Of a stretch of 45,419 bases of DNA, positions 34,813 to 44,315 are shown one piece after another; the stretch's first letter is position 1, and each line of letters starts with the position of its first letter. Both the position numbers and the translations under genes were made by a program. The DNA comes from Balneolaceae bacterium. GTDB lineage: Bacteria > Bacteroidota > Rhodothermia > Balneolales > Balneolaceae. The notes beneath the pieces were generated by a model. The model ran no database searches. It worked only from the letters and a program-made list of their open reading frames with translations, and was not told where the DNA came from. The DNA is taken from assembly GCA_003559375.1 (NCBI GenBank), contig PWLN01000346.1, forward strand, positions 1 to 45,419. The letters run 5' to 3'.

Positions 34813-35808
34813 TTACAACTTCAATACCGAATGATCACCAATATGAATCTCTCCTTTTGCACCTATAGCTTCAGCGTGATTACCTATTGTTGAACGGGAT
34901 AAATCACAATCATTCAGTGTAGCATTTTTTTGAATGATAGAATCTGAAACTTTTGATTTACTTATTCTGCTGCCAGATTCTATACTCACATTGGGGCCTA
35001 TTTCACTGTCAATGATATCCACACCTTCTCCGATAAAAACAGGGGGGTGTATTTTTGAAGATTCATATTGGCTGAAAGTATGATTCTCCTTTGCAAGTAT
35101 TTCAAAAGTGGTATTTAGCCATGCCGGTATCGTTCCGCAGTCAAGCCATTCGTCAACAGTTGCCTTCTTGAAGATCTTTCCGTCTTTCAGCATACTGTCG
35201 AGCGCATCCGTAAGCTGAAATTCCTTGCCATGCCCGGTTACATTATGTTTTATAAGGTATTGAATGGATTTCATCAGGTCTTCACCTTTTTTAAAATAAT
35301 AAACACCAATAATTGCAAGGTTTGAAATAGGTTCACTGGGTTTTTCAACAAAATCCGTGATTTTACCTTCATCATAAACAGCAACCCCGAATCGCGACGG
35401 ATCCTCTACTTCTTTCAGCCAGATTACACTATCAGCATCTTCAACGGATACTTTGTTTTTTGTATCAAATACAGTGTCGGCAAAAACGATGATCACTTCC
35501 CCTTCCAGTTTATCACCGGCACAGGCAACGGCATGTGCTGTGCCAAGTGCCGTTTCCTGAACCCGGAAACTTGCCTTTGCATTTTGACGGGCGCTCATCT
35601 CTTCAAGTGTTTGCCTGATTTCCTTCCCAAAATCCGGGCCCAAAATGTATATAATTTCGGTAATAGTACGGTCGAGTGTTCGTGCAAATGTTTCCACAAT
35701 TCGTTCAATAATCATTGTGCCTGCTACAGGAAGCAAAGGTTTTGGAACTGTATGGGAATGCGGACGAACCCGCGTTCCGCGTCCGGCCATAGGAATAATA
35801 AGCTTCAT
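34813..35808 (-). CDS. Sugar-phosphate nucleotidyltransferase (RmlA/GlmU-like) with left-handed beta-helix tail
   Basis: 331 residues. The N-terminal Rossmann-like nucleotidyltransferase domain has MKLIIPMAGRGTRVRPHSHT and VPKPLLPVAG (nucleotide loop and Lys), ETALGTAHAVACA, and IVFADTVFD in place of the usual LGD. The end (about 240-331) has hexapeptide-like repeats (PPVFIGEGVDIIDSEIGPNV, SIESGSRISKSKVSDSII). Such enzymes make NDP-sugars from sugar-1-phosphate. The substrate (glucose, mannose or GlcNAc) cannot be told. A role in cell-wall, capsule or O-antigen sugars is likely. It is divergent from the Mur-ligase-like gene. Confidence 0.85.
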   Translation of the reverse strand: MKLIIPMAGRGTRVRPHSHTVPKPLLPVAGTMIIERIVETFARTLDRTITEIIYILGPDFGKEIRQTLEEMSARQNAKASFRVQETALGTAHAVACAGDKLEGEVIIVFADTVFDTKNKVSVEDADSVIWLKEVEDPSRFGVAVYDEGKITDFVEKPSEPISNLAIIGVYYFKKGEDLMKSIQYLIKHNVTGHGKEFQLTDALDSMLKDGKIFKKATVDEWLDCGTIPAWLNTTFEILAKENHTFSQYESSKIHPPVFIGEGVDIIDSEIGPNVSIESGSRISKSKVSDSIIQKNATLNDCDLSRSTIGNHAEAIGAKGEIHIGDHSVLKL

Positions 35809-36078
35809 AAATATGTTTTCTGTTTGATGATTAAATTATGAACATGTTCTGCAATAATGCCTTTCCAGAATCCCCGAAACAATGATAAGATCGGTCAAAT
35901 TTTTCAGGGATTCTTTCATATCTTCACTACAGCAAAATCAGGAATTGTTTTATGATAAATATTACGCAACACATGAGCATCTCATAGGCTCAGGTGATAA
36001 AAAATTTATTCATGCAAAAAGATACCACATTGAACCCACATAGTCGACCTGACTAACCCAGATAAATCCTATCCCGTT

Positions 36079-37764
36079 TTGGAATTTTATACACTGTTTG
36101 TTAACGGACTTGTTTTCCTGATGATTGCTGTTTTTATCAGGCATTCTCTGTATCGTCTCAGGTTTTTTCTCCACATGTTTCAGCAGGTGGGTTATAAAAA
36201 AAATGAAATGCGTTATTGGCTCTCCGCCAATCTGTTTTCTAAAGCATTGACTTCTGAACATCTTTTTTACAACCTTGTAATACTGATAGTACTCTATTTT
36301 TTGGCTGAGCGTATTACCCTGACAGCCGGAGCGGTCATCATAAGTATTTTTACCATTTTTTGGTTTACAGGTACCAACCGTTATAAGCAAGAAAAAGAAA
36401 AAAAACCGTTGGTTTTTACTCCCCGTCTGAAAAGGCTTGGCGGGTTCATACTCATCATACTCACCGCTGCCTGGTATATCTTGCTTGATCTTGGCACAAT
36501 TACCATTACGATGCGCGATTTTGCAGCTCCTTTCCTTAATACTGATCCCTATTTACTCAGTTTTGGCCTTGTTATAATCGATATGTTCGTTCCTGCTTCC
36601 GTACTTATTGCAGCATGGATCTTACATCCTGTAGAAACTGCAATCCAGAATAAATTTAAGAAACAAGCGCGTAACAAGCTTGCTACCATGCCTGGCCTGG
36701 CGATAGTAGCCATAACCGGCAGTTATGGCAAAACCAGCACAAAGTTTGTAATAGATGCTTTTCTGAAAGAACGAATGAATGTGTGCGTAACACCCGGCAG
36801 TTTTAATACTCCTATGGGGATCTGCAAGGTAATCAACAATAATCTTGAAGCTTCCCATGATGTACTGATATTGGAAATGGGCGCACGTTATGAAGGCAAT
36901 ATCAAAGAATTATGTGAGATTGCCAGGCCCGATATTGCTGTTATCACAAATGTTGGCCTGTCGCACCTTGAAACTTTCGGTTCACGGGAAGCTATTGCAA
37001 GAGAAAAATCCACACTTGCCCGTGAACTGAAGTATGGTGGAATACTTGTTATTAATGGTGATGACCCACAGGTTAAAGCCATGTCAAAACTGCGTAATGA
37101 CGTATCCGTTATCATGACCGGTATGGATGGCACAATCAGAGCAATGAATATTGAAACGGGGCCATCAGGCACTTCATTTATGATACAATGGCTCAATAAC
37201 GACGGGGCCATTCAAGAACAGGAAATGATTCAAACACAACTTCTTGGTTCACATAATATTCAGAATCTTCTTCTGGGGTCTGCCGTAGCCAGGCACTTTC
37301 ATATCCGGCCGCAAACTATTGCACTTGCCGCTGCAAAAATGAAACCCATTGAGCACCGTCTTGAATTGAAAGTACGGAATGGCCTTATGGTTATAGATGA
37401 TGCATTCAATTCAAATCCGGTTGGTGCAAAAAATGCTGTAGATGTCCTTTCATCATTCAGGGGTGGAAGAAAAATTATTATTACTCCCGGTATGATTGAA
37501 CTTGGTGATGCTGAAGAGGAACAAAACCGGATATTTGGACGGCATATCGGTAATGCCGACATCGATCTTGCAATACTTGTAGGTGAAAAAAGAACCCGTC
37601 CTATTTATGAAGGGATACGTTCGGCTGAAAACCAGAAAGGGATTGATATTAAAATCGTTAGATCCCTTTTTGAGGCCAACGATATTCTGGCCCAATATGC
37701 CCGCACTGGTGATGTGGTGCTCTATGAAAATGATCTTCCCGACAGCTATGAAACAGTGAATTAG
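36079..37764 (+). CDS. MurF-like Mur ligase with an N-terminal membrane domain
   Basis: 561 residues. Residues 1-200 hold about five hydrophobic segments instead of the MurF UDP-substrate-binding domain. From about 209 the Mur-ligase ATPase core appears: AITGSYGKTSTKFVID (P-loop Lys218), LILEMGARYEGNIKELCEIA, VITNVGLSHLETFG, AREKSTLARELK, VINGDDPQ, then the C-terminal ligase domain (IEHRLELK, VIDDAFNSNPVGAKNAVDVL, GMIELGD). It ligates an amino acid or amine to a carboxylate through acyl-phosphate, probably on a membrane-bound substrate. Start is a TTG at 36079, upstream of helix 1; ATG at 36121 is an alternative that would shorten that helix. Likely not the cell's essential MurF. Confidence 0.82.
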   Translation: MEFYTLFVNGLVFLMIAVFIRHSLYRLRFFLHMFQQVGYKKNEMRYWLSANLFSKALTSEHLFYNLVILIVLYFLAERITLTAGAVIISIFTIFWFTGTNRYKQEKEKKPLVFTPRLKRLGGFILIILTAAWYILLDLGTITITMRDFAAPFLNTDPYLLSFGLVIIDMFVPASVLIAAWILHPVETAIQNKFKKQARNKLATMPGLAIVAITGSYGKTSTKFVIDAFLKERMNVCVTPGSFNTPMGICKVINNNLEASHDVLILEMGARYEGNIKELCEIARPDIAVITNVGLSHLETFGSREAIAREKSTLARELKYGGILVINGDDPQVKAMSKLRNDVSVIMTGMDGTIRAMNIETGPSGTSFMIQWLNNDGAIQEQEMIQTQLLGSHNIQNLLLGSAVARHFHIRPQTIALAAAKMKPIEHRLELKVRNGLMVIDDAFNSNPVGAKNAVDVLSSFRGGRKIIITPGMIELGDAEEEQNRIFGRHIGNADIDLAILVGEKRTRPIYEGIRSAENQKGIDIKIVRSLFEANDILAQYARTGDVVLYENDLPDSYETVN

Positions 37765-38057
37765 TTCAAATATTCCTGCATCAATAAGATTGATCCCACT
37801 GATACTTTAACGATACACACTTACTGGCGCATTTTTCCGCTTTCAACACTCACCCACATGTGAACCGGTGATCCCGCACACCATTTACCGGTTATTATTA
37901 CAGAATGATGCTTAATTTATCGCATAAACATGTGATTTTAGGCCAAGCTGTGAAACATTGTCACTTCAAAGGAATTCAGGTTGATATAATATCGATTTGA
38001 AAGTACCGATGGGTACTTCAATTGGAAAAACTGATATGCCATTTAATACGAGCTGAC
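37765..38057. other. Intergenic region between the Mur-ligase gene and the small lipoprotein
   Basis: 293 bp of AT-rich sequence. I see only a weak inverted repeat (AACCGGT at 37863 and ACCGGTT at 37887, 17-base loop), no open frame with family features and no tRNA-like fold. Confidence 0.5.
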
Positions 38058-38171
38058 ATGAAACATTTAAAAAATATTTTCGGCAGTATTATCATAGCAA
38101 TGTTTGTGATTACCGGATGTACAGTAACCGGCGGAGTGATATTTGAGCCGGAACCAGTCATTGTTGGATAA
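38058..38171 (+). CDS. Small lipoprotein, 37 residues
   Basis: A short open frame in an otherwise empty gap: MKHLKNIFGSIIIAMFVITG followed by CTVTGGVIFEPEPVIVG. The basic start, hydrophobic core and lipobox VITGC (Cys21) form a clean lipoprotein signal, leaving a mature peptide of 17 residues. Small lipoproteins of entericidin or lysis type have this plan, but I see no specific family match. It lies convergent to dinB with 58 bp between. The signal features make chance occurrence less likely. Confidence 0.5.
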   Translation: MKHLKNIFGSIIIAMFVITGCTVTGGVIFEPEPVIVG

Positions 38172-38229
38172 TCAGGTAAACCCTCATTATCGGTTGAGCA
38201 AAATAATTGGCTGTAAATGGATATCCGGG

Positions 38230-39321
38230 CTAACTGAAAGGCAGTTCAAGCTGTTCTCCAATTACACCTCCTGCAGCAAGATTGAGCGTGGAGACAGAAA
38301 TACCGAGAAGCCTCACTTCTCGCTCACCGGCTTCTGTCTCTAGAAGCAGTTTTTTGGCTATACCGGCAAGCTCTTCAGCATCATTCGTAAAGTGATGAAG
38401 CGTCTGGCTCCGGGTTACAGTCTCAAAATTTTTATACCTTACTTTCAAAGTAATGGTTTTACCCGCGGCATTCATTGCCTGCATGGTTGCAGCAATTTTT
38501 CCAGCTAACTGATCAAGAAAATCATATATCCAGGCCAGATCAGCCACATCATCCGGAAAAGTACGCTCCTTTCCGATTGATTTTCTAATTCGGTTTGGTT
38601 TTACCTGCCTGTTATCTATACCCCTTGCAATTCGGTAATAGTGATGACCTGATTTGCCAAATTGTTTTACCAGATCGATCTCATTCCATTTTTTCAGATC
38701 TGCGCCGTTTTTAATTCCAAGAATTTCCATTTTTATCCGGGTTGCTTTTCCTACTCCGAAGAACCTGCCAATCGGAAGCTGTTCAATAAATGTCTCCGCT
38801 TCATCGGGCTTAATTATACTTAGCCCATCTGGTTTGTCGAGATCAGACGCAATTTTGGCAAGAAATTTATTCAGCGAAACTCCTGCAGATGCCGTTAAAC
38901 CCGTTTCATCTTTAATTCGTTTTTTTATTTGTTTGGCTATAAGTGTAGCTGATGGCAAGTGGATGTGATTTTCTGTAACATCGAGATATGCCTCATCAAG
39001 TGAGAGCGGCTCCACCAGATCAGTGTATTCGAAAAATATTTCACGAATCTGATGGGATACTTCCCGGTATACATCAAACCGGGGTTTTAAAAATATTGCA
39101 TCAGGACAAAGCTTAACAGCCCTTGAAGCCGGCATTGCTGAATGAATTCCAAACTTCCGTGCTTCATAGCTTGCAGCCGCAACCACACCACGCCCTTGCG
39201 GTGACCCGCCAACAACTACCGGCTTCCCTTTATATTCCGGAAAATCGCGCTGCTCAACAGAGGCATAAAACGCATCCATATCCACATGGATTATTTTCCG
39301 TTGCATCTCACTCTGTTTCAT
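38230..39321 (-). CDS. dinB: DNA polymerase IV (Y-family translesion polymerase)
   Basis: 363 residues. DinB copies past bulky or minor-groove lesions without proofreading. The catalytic acidic residues are visible: Asp14 in IIHVDMDAFYASVEQ, and Asp109-Glu110 in PLSLDEAYLD. The steric-gate Phe18/Tyr19 lies in DMDAFYA. Other landmarks are KPVVVGGSPQGRGVVAAASY, TASAGVSLNKFLAKIASD and the little-finger start RKSIGKERTF. The C-terminus (GEQLELPFS) is a clamp-binding motif. M6 is a possible alternative start. No LexA box is obvious. It is monocistronic. Confidence 0.95.
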   Translation of the reverse strand: MKQSEMQRKIIHVDMDAFYASVEQRDFPEYKGKPVVVGGSPQGRGVVAAASYEARKFGIHSAMPASRAVKLCPDAIFLKPRFDVYREVSHQIREIFFEYTDLVEPLSLDEAYLDVTENHIHLPSATLIAKQIKKRIKDETGLTASAGVSLNKFLAKIASDLDKPDGLSIIKPDEAETFIEQLPIGRFFGVGKATRIKMEILGIKNGADLKKWNEIDLVKQFGKSGHHYYRIARGIDNRQVKPNRIRKSIGKERTFPDDVADLAWIYDFLDQLAGKIAATMQAMNAAGKTITLKVRYKNFETVTRSQTLHHFTNDAEELAGIAKKLLLETEAGEREVRLLGISVSTLNLAAGGVIGEQLELPFS

Positions 39322-39407
39322 ACTAAAAAATCGCCTTTTAGACAGAAAAAAAAAGGTGAAATTTGTATCTTAAGCGCCAGATAAAAGAAATTTATTTCAA
39401 ATACGAT

Positions 39408-39683
39408 ATGGAAGAATTAAATATTGTTACTGCATACTGGCTTGTATCTATCGGCCTATTTGTTGGATTTGTTATCGATCTGGTAATGATTAAACGCGGA
39501 ATAGGAATGATACCAAACCTTATAGGAGGGGCTGCCGGTTCTCTCATCATTGGTGTATTTGCCATTATGCTCGGTGTTTTTGCACCTTTGATTTATGCTG
39601 CCATTGGCTCTGTCTCATTCCTTTTTCTTATTAATGTGTTCAGTTTTCACGTCTCTGATAAAGTTGACGCAAAAGCGAGTTAA
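39408..39683 (+). CDS. Small membrane protein, possibly GlsB/YeaQ/YmgE-like
   Basis: 91 residues from the ATG at 39408 with three hydrophobic segments (YWLVSIGLFVGFVIDLVMI; NLIGGAAGSLIIGVFAIMLG; APLIYAAIGSVSFLFLINVF). The Gly-rich second helix and overall layout recall transglycosylase-associated (GlsB/YeaQ/YmgE) proteins, whose role is unclear. A TTG at 39363 would add 15 polar residues and is less likely. It ends close to the next gene, and an ATG at 39683 overlaps its stop but is blocked by an in-frame stop. Confidence 0.55.
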   Translation: MEELNIVTAYWLVSIGLFVGFVIDLVMIKRGIGMIPNLIGGAAGSLIIGVFAIMLGVFAPLIYAAIGSVSFLFLINVFSFHVSDKVDAKAS

Positions 39684-39706
39684 TGGTTACCAGAATCAGG
39701 TAAAGG

Positions 39707-40228
39707 GTGAATTTACCAAAGGTTGAAGGATATTCTTTATGGATGCTGCCGGATGATGATTCATCAAAAATCTTCAGGTCTGAAATTTATCACCTTGCCG
39801 CAAAATTTAACTCTATTCCTTTTGATCCTCATGTCACCATTTCAAGGCTGCCTGAAAAAGGCCTGAACACACTGATTAGTGAAGTTCATGTAATTGGCAA
39901 AAAAATGAACAGCTTTCAGGTTGAATTCAGGGAAGCTGTTTATGGTAAAAATCCTTACCAGAAAATCACAATACCATTGAAGCCCAATGTAGAATATTTC
40001 AAGAGCTGTGATATTATCGATGTTGTTTTAGAAGGAGATTTCAGCAAGAGAACCTTCCCACATCTGTCACTTTTTTATGGCAATCAATCACTTAATACCC
40101 TCTCTGAAGAGATAAAAAACCTCAATATGAAAACATTGCCTCCGGCTGAACTAAAATTTTTAGCCCTTTTTAAGCTCTCCGGACTGCCCTATAATTGGGA
40201 ACTGGTTTACAAAACTGAACTGTCCTGA
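39707..40228 (+). CDS. 2H phosphoesterase (2'-5' RNA ligase / cyclic phosphodiesterase superfamily)
   Basis: 173 residues from a GTG at 39707. Two HxT/S motifs, the hallmark of 2H enzymes, are present: His42-Val-Thr44 in FDPHVTISRL and His119-Leu-Ser121 in FPHLSLFYG. The spacing (77 residues) fits small cyclic phosphodiesterases that open 2',3'- or ADP-ribose 1'',2''-cyclic phosphates. The fold begins with YSLWMLPDDD and ends GLPYNWELV. Substrate unknown. It lies 23 bp after the small membrane protein gene. Confidence 0.8.
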   Translation: MNLPKVEGYSLWMLPDDDSSKIFRSEIYHLAAKFNSIPFDPHVTISRLPEKGLNTLISEVHVIGKKMNSFQVEFREAVYGKNPYQKITIPLKPNVEYFKSCDIIDVVLEGDFSKRTFPHLSLFYGNQSLNTLSEEIKNLNMKTLPPAELKFLALFKLSGLPYNWELVYKTELS

Positions 40229-40346
40229 TTTAATGACCCCAAACCGGACTGAATAGCTCTCATATCGTTCAATTTTTTTTGGACTTCTGAAGCTTATTCA
40301 CGACAATTCTATTATACAGTTTAAAAAAACCATACATGAGGTCAGG

Positions 40347-41750
40347 ATGAGTAATTATAAGTTTTACGAACAGGTTAACAAGGCATTTGACAGGGCGGCT
40401 AAATACACCCGTTTTGAAAAGGGTTTGCTTGATCAAATAAAAGCGTGTAACGCCGTTTTAAGAATTGCTTTTCCCCTTGAAAGAGACGACGGCAGAATTG
40501 AGGTAATACATGGTTGGCGGGTTCAGCACAGCCATCACAAACTTCCTACTAAAGGCGGAATTCGATACAGCCTCTCTGTGAACGAAGATGAAACCATGGC
40601 GTTAGCGTCACTGATGACTTACAAATGTGCTGTTGTTGATGTGCCATTTGGTGGTGCAAAAGGAGGAGTCAAAATTAATAAATCAGATTATTCAGATGCA
40701 GAACTGGAACGAATCACCCGAAGGTACACATTCGAACTTTACAAAAAAAACTTCATCGGGCCGGCTATGGATGTTCCTGCCACCGACTATGGAACCAGTG
40801 CCCGTGAAATGGGCTGGATACTCGACACCTATCGCCAGTTTAGCTCAGAACTGGATGCTGATGGATGTGTAACCGGTAAACCGATTAGCCAGGGAGGTAT
40901 TCGTGGACGTACCGAAGCAACCGGCCGGGGAGTATTTTTAGGTTTAGAAGAAGCTGTATCCAAGAAAGAGAGCATGAAATCACTTGGCCTTGAGACTGGA
41001 ATTGAAGGAAAAACCTTTGTAGTTCAGGGACTTGGAAATGTTGGATACCATGCCGCGAATAACCTCGTGAATGCAGGAGCATTAATGGTTGGGGTGGCCG
41101 AAATGGATGGCTCCATTTATAGTAAAAAGGGCATTGACCTTGATAAACTAATGGAATATAGAAAAGAAACCGGTGGCATCATCGGTTTTCCCGATACAAT
41201 AACACTAAAAAGCAACACCGACGTTTTGGAAGCTCAATGTGATATCCTGGTTCCGGCAGCTCTTGAAAACCAGATTACCGAAAAAAATGCAAACAAAATT
41301 AAAGCAAAAATCATAGCAGAAGCGGCCAACGGGCCTACAACAACTGAAGCACACGACATTATCAAGAAACGAGGTGCACTGATTATTCCCGATAGTTACC
41401 TTAACGCGGGCGGTGTAACCGTTTCATATTTTGAGTGGCTAAAAAATATTCAGCATGTCAGGTTCGGACGTATGGGTAAACGCTTTGAAGAAGACAGCTT
41501 CAAAAAAATTCTCAGGGTTATTGAAACTGTATCAGACCGAAAATTTACTGAGAAAGAATTCAGCGTATTGGCCAAAGGGGCCGGCGAGGCTGAACTTGTT
41601 GATTCGGGACTCAAGGATACTATGATTAATAGCTATAATGAAATCAATGAATTACGCTATAAGAATAATGTAGATTTACGTACTGCTACATTGATAAATG
41701 CCATTAATAAACTTGGTGATATATATGAGCAAATGGGAATTTTTCCATAA
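40347..41750 (+). CDS. Glu/Leu/Phe/Val dehydrogenase (glutamate dehydrogenase family)
   Basis: 467 residues. The N-terminal domain has GWRVQHSHHKLPTKGGIRYS and VPFGGAKGGVKIN with the catalytic Lys105, then GPAMDVPATDYGTSAREMGW. The C-terminal NAD(P)-binding fold has GRTEATGRGVFLGLEEA and VVQGLGNVGYHAANNL. The end (RYKNNVDLRTATLINAINKL) is typical. Glutamate dehydrogenase is most likely, which would link 2-oxoglutarate and ammonia to glutamate; amino-acid branched-chain variants cannot be excluded. A perfect terminator follows. The downstream hut genes produce glutamate, so the pairing is functionally sensible. Confidence 0.92.
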   Translation: MSNYKFYEQVNKAFDRAAKYTRFEKGLLDQIKACNAVLRIAFPLERDDGRIEVIHGWRVQHSHHKLPTKGGIRYSLSVNEDETMALASLMTYKCAVVDVPFGGAKGGVKINKSDYSDAELERITRRYTFELYKKNFIGPAMDVPATDYGTSAREMGWILDTYRQFSSELDADGCVTGKPISQGGIRGRTEATGRGVFLGLEEAVSKKESMKSLGLETGIEGKTFVVQGLGNVGYHAANNLVNAGALMVGVAEMDGSIYSKKGIDLDKLMEYRKETGGIIGFPDTITLKSNTDVLEAQCDILVPAALENQITEKNANKIKAKIIAEAANGPTTTEAHDIIKKRGALIIPDSYLNAGGVTVSYFEWLKNIQHVRFGRMGKRFEEDSFKKILRVIETVSDRKFTEKEFSVLAKGAGEAELVDSGLKDTMINSYNEINELRYKNNVDLRTATLINAINKLGDIYEQMGIFP

Positions 41751-41753
41751 AAA

Positions 41754-41782
41754 AGCCCTGCACCGGTTCAGAGTGCAGGGCT
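41754..41782 (+). terminator. Rho-independent terminator after the glutamate dehydrogenase gene
   Basis: AGCCCTGCAC and GTGCAGGGCT pair perfectly over 10 bp with a 9-base loop, 4 bp after the stop. Downstream AAATTTTACATTTCTTTT supplies T-runs. A-rich flanks suggest it may act in both directions. Confidence 0.85.
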
Positions 41783-41919
41783 AAATTTTACATTTCTTTT
41801 AACCAAAACATCTTATATAAACAATGTTACGAAGCATATTCCACAATGTTTCGAACTTTAGGTAAATAAATTGTTAACCTTCTGTTATCAGATATGCCGA
41901 TAATATCATTATTAACTGC

Positions 41920-43137
41920 ATGCCAGTAATAAAAAACATATCAATATTGTACACTTGCAAGGATGAAGGGTTACAAATTGATGTTTTTCCAATCCATAAC
42001 GCCGCCTTAGCCTGGGTTGGGGATACCATTATCTGGACGGGTAAAGAAAAATACCTGCCTGAAAGATTATTAAATGATGAAATAGTGGATGCCGGAGGCG
42101 GGATTGTAGTTCCGGGATTTATCGACTGCCATACACATCTCGCATTTGGCGGATGGAGATCAGAAGAATTTGAGATGAGGCTAAAAGGGAAAAGCTATCT
42201 CGAAATTGCAAAAACCGGTGGCGGAATCTTGTCGACAGTTAAAGCAACAAGGGAATCATCAGAAGATGAACTATTTCAAAAATGCCATCTGATTCTTGAA
42301 AGAATCAAACGATTGGGTGTAACCGCAATAGAATGTAAAAGTGGCTATGGCCTCACATTAGCTGATGAATTAAAACTTCTTAAGGTATATCATCGCCTTA
42401 AAAAGCCCGATTTATCTACCATAAAAACTACTTTTTTGGGTGCTCACACTTTTCCTCAGGAATTCATTCATGACCGGCAGGGATACATTCAACTTCTTAT
42501 AGATAAGATGCTCCCAATAATTTCTGAGGATAATCTTGCTGATTTTTGTGATGTGTTTGTTGAGGATTCTGCATTCTCAACCTCCGAAGCACGTGAAATT
42601 TTGAATGCAGGAAAAAAATTCGGTCTCATCCCAAAGCTACATGCTGACCAGCTTACTTCTTGTGGCGGGGCTGAACTTGCCGCAGAAACAGGCGCCATAA
42701 GTGCCGATCATCTTGAGCAGATATCGGATAATGGTATACGAGAAATGGCCAGGGCAAATGTGATTGCAGTTAATCTGCCAATCGCTTCTCTCTACACTCA
42801 ACAACCATATCTTAACTGCAGAAAGCTTGTAGATGCAGGTGTAAAAGTTGCTGTAGCTACTGACTTTAATCCTGGTTCAGCTCCAAGCTATGACATTCAC
42901 CTTGCCATGCTTTTGAGCTGTAATCACGGCCGGCTAACAACAGATGAATGCCTGAAAGCCGTTACCATTTATGCCGCAAAAGCCATTGCAGAAGAAAATG
43001 AGATTGGCTCTCTTGAACCTGGTAAAAAGGCTGATTTTATTGTTCTTGATGTACCTGACTTTCGTTTTTGGATATACCACCATAACGGGGCCGATATTCG
43101 AAATATCTTTTTAAAGGGCACACAAATACACCCCTGA
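41920..43137 (+). CDS. hutI: Imidazolonepropionase
   Basis: 405 residues, an amidohydrolase that opens imidazolone-5-propionate to formimino-glutamate in histidine breakdown. The metal-binding His71 and His73 lie in FIDCHTHLAFGGWRSEEFEM, followed by KTGGGILSTVKATRESSEDE, AIECKSGYGL and GAHTFPQEF, a later His in KLHADQLTSCGGAELAAE, and VAVATDFNPGSAPS with the catalytic Asp. The locus then gives an exchanger and HutG; HutH and HutU are not in the window. Confidence 0.95.
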   Translation: MPVIKNISILYTCKDEGLQIDVFPIHNAALAWVGDTIIWTGKEKYLPERLLNDEIVDAGGGIVVPGFIDCHTHLAFGGWRSEEFEMRLKGKSYLEIAKTGGGILSTVKATRESSEDELFQKCHLILERIKRLGVTAIECKSGYGLTLADELKLLKVYHRLKKPDLSTIKTTFLGAHTFPQEFIHDRQGYIQLLIDKMLPIISEDNLADFCDVFVEDSAFSTSEAREILNAGKKFGLIPKLHADQLTSCGGAELAAETGAISADHLEQISDNGIREMARANVIAVNLPIASLYTQQPYLNCRKLVDAGVKVAVATDFNPGSAPSYDIHLAMLLSCNHGRLTTDECLKAVTIYAAKAIAEENEIGSLEPGKKADFIVLDVPDFRFWIYHHNGADIRNIFLKGTQIHP

Positions 43138-43217
43138 ATTCATCTTTTATTCTCACTTTTTTGTTTATTTGATATCAAAACTGGCATTCATATCCAACAA
43201 ATTGATAATTCTGACTT

Positions 43218-44315
43218 GTGCTTGAAACGTTTATTTGGTTTGCTGCCGGCCTTATTGCATTGATTGCTGGTGCCGAATTACTGGTGCGTTCGGTTTCCAG
43301 GCTGGCTGTAGTTATAGGTATTTCCAAACTTATCATCAGCCTCACAGTTGTGGCTTTCGGTACAAGTGCACCTGAACTTGCCATTAGTATACGGGCCGGT
43401 ATTGCCGGAAATACTGATTTAATGCTTGGCAATATCATCGGCAGTAACATAACCAATACCCTTCTCATATTAGGCATGGCTGCTTTGATTATTCCGCTTA
43501 AAGTACACGTAAAATTGATCCGTTGGGATGTTCCCATTATGATTGCCATTACCGTTGCTGTCTATTTTTTCGCACTGAACGGTGCCATATCATTTGTTGA
43601 GTGCATGATTCTCACTTGTATTTTGATCGGTTACATGATTTTTTTGATTCGTCAGGGTGGTGACACTGATTTTAAAATTAAAGTCAAAGAGAAACGAAAA
43701 CCAACTGTGATTCTTCTGCATTCGGTACTGAGTATTACAGGTTTGTATGTTTTGATTACCGGGGCAAGTTGGCTAATCAACAGTTCACTAATATTTGCAG
43801 AAATGGCAGGTGTGAGTGAACTCACCATTGGATTAACCGTACTTGCGATCGGCACCTCACTTCCTGAAATTGTTGTAGTGTTAATTGCTGCAATCAGACG
43901 GGAAAAAGATATTGCAGTTGGCAGTATTATCGGAAGTAACATTTTAAATTTCCTTGCAGTACTTGGCATATCCGGATTATTCATTCCCGGAGCCATACCT
44001 GTCCAGGATGTACTCATCCGTTTTGATATGATACTTTTAATCATAGCATCTCTTTTATGTGTTCCAATTTTTTATACAGGACACAAAATAGTACCATGGG
44101 AAGGAATGCTCTTTCTGTTTTTATACTTCGGTTACATCTTCTATCTGTTCCTTTCATCCACTGAACACAGTTTTGTTACTGTATTTACTTCAACTATGCT
44201 TTACTTTATACTGCCTGTTGTTTTGCTTACTTCAATTGCAATCGCATTGATGGAATGGAAACGGCGATACAGGTTCAGGAACATTAATTTCAAAAATAAT
44301 GGTAATTTTAAATGA
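43218..44315 (+). CDS. CaCA-family Na+/Ca2+ exchanger-like protein (YrbG type)
   Basis: 365 residues from a GTG with about ten helices in two repeats. The two alpha-repeat motifs that bind the cation are present and carry the acidic residues: VVAFGTSAPELAISIRAG with LMLGNIIGSNITNTLLILG, and LAIGTSLPEIVVVLIAA with IAVGSIIGSNILNFLAVLG. It exchanges a cation for Na+ or H+; the true ions are not evident. It lies between hutI and hutG and overlaps hutG by ATGA, so it is co-expressed with histidine breakdown for no obvious reason. Confidence 0.92.
   Translation: MLETFIWFAAGLIALIAGAELLVRSVSRLAVVIGISKLIISLTVVAFGTSAPELAISIRAGIAGNTDLMLGNIIGSNITNTLLILGMAALIIPLKVHVKLIRWDVPIMIAITVAVYFFALNGAISFVECMILTCILIGYMIFLIRQGGDTDFKIKVKEKRKPTVILLHSVLSITGLYVLITGASWLINSSLIFAEMAGVSELTIGLTVLAIGTSLPEIVVVLIAAIRREKDIAVGSIIGSNILNFLAVLGISGLFIPGAIPVQDVLIRFDMILLIIASLLCVPIFYTGHKIVPWEGMLFLFLYFGYIFYLFLSSTEHSFVTVFTSTMLYFILPVVLLTSIAIALMEWKRRYRFRNINFKNNGNFK

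Noticed and set aside
36010-36390. Minus-strand open frame opposite the Mur-ligase start
   Set aside because: No family features; it overlaps the membrane-helix coding sequence, whose complement often stays open.
37863-37893. Inverted repeat AACCGGT/ACCGGTT as an operator or terminator
   Set aside because: Only 7 bp with a 17-base loop and no T-run; chance occurrence is plausible.
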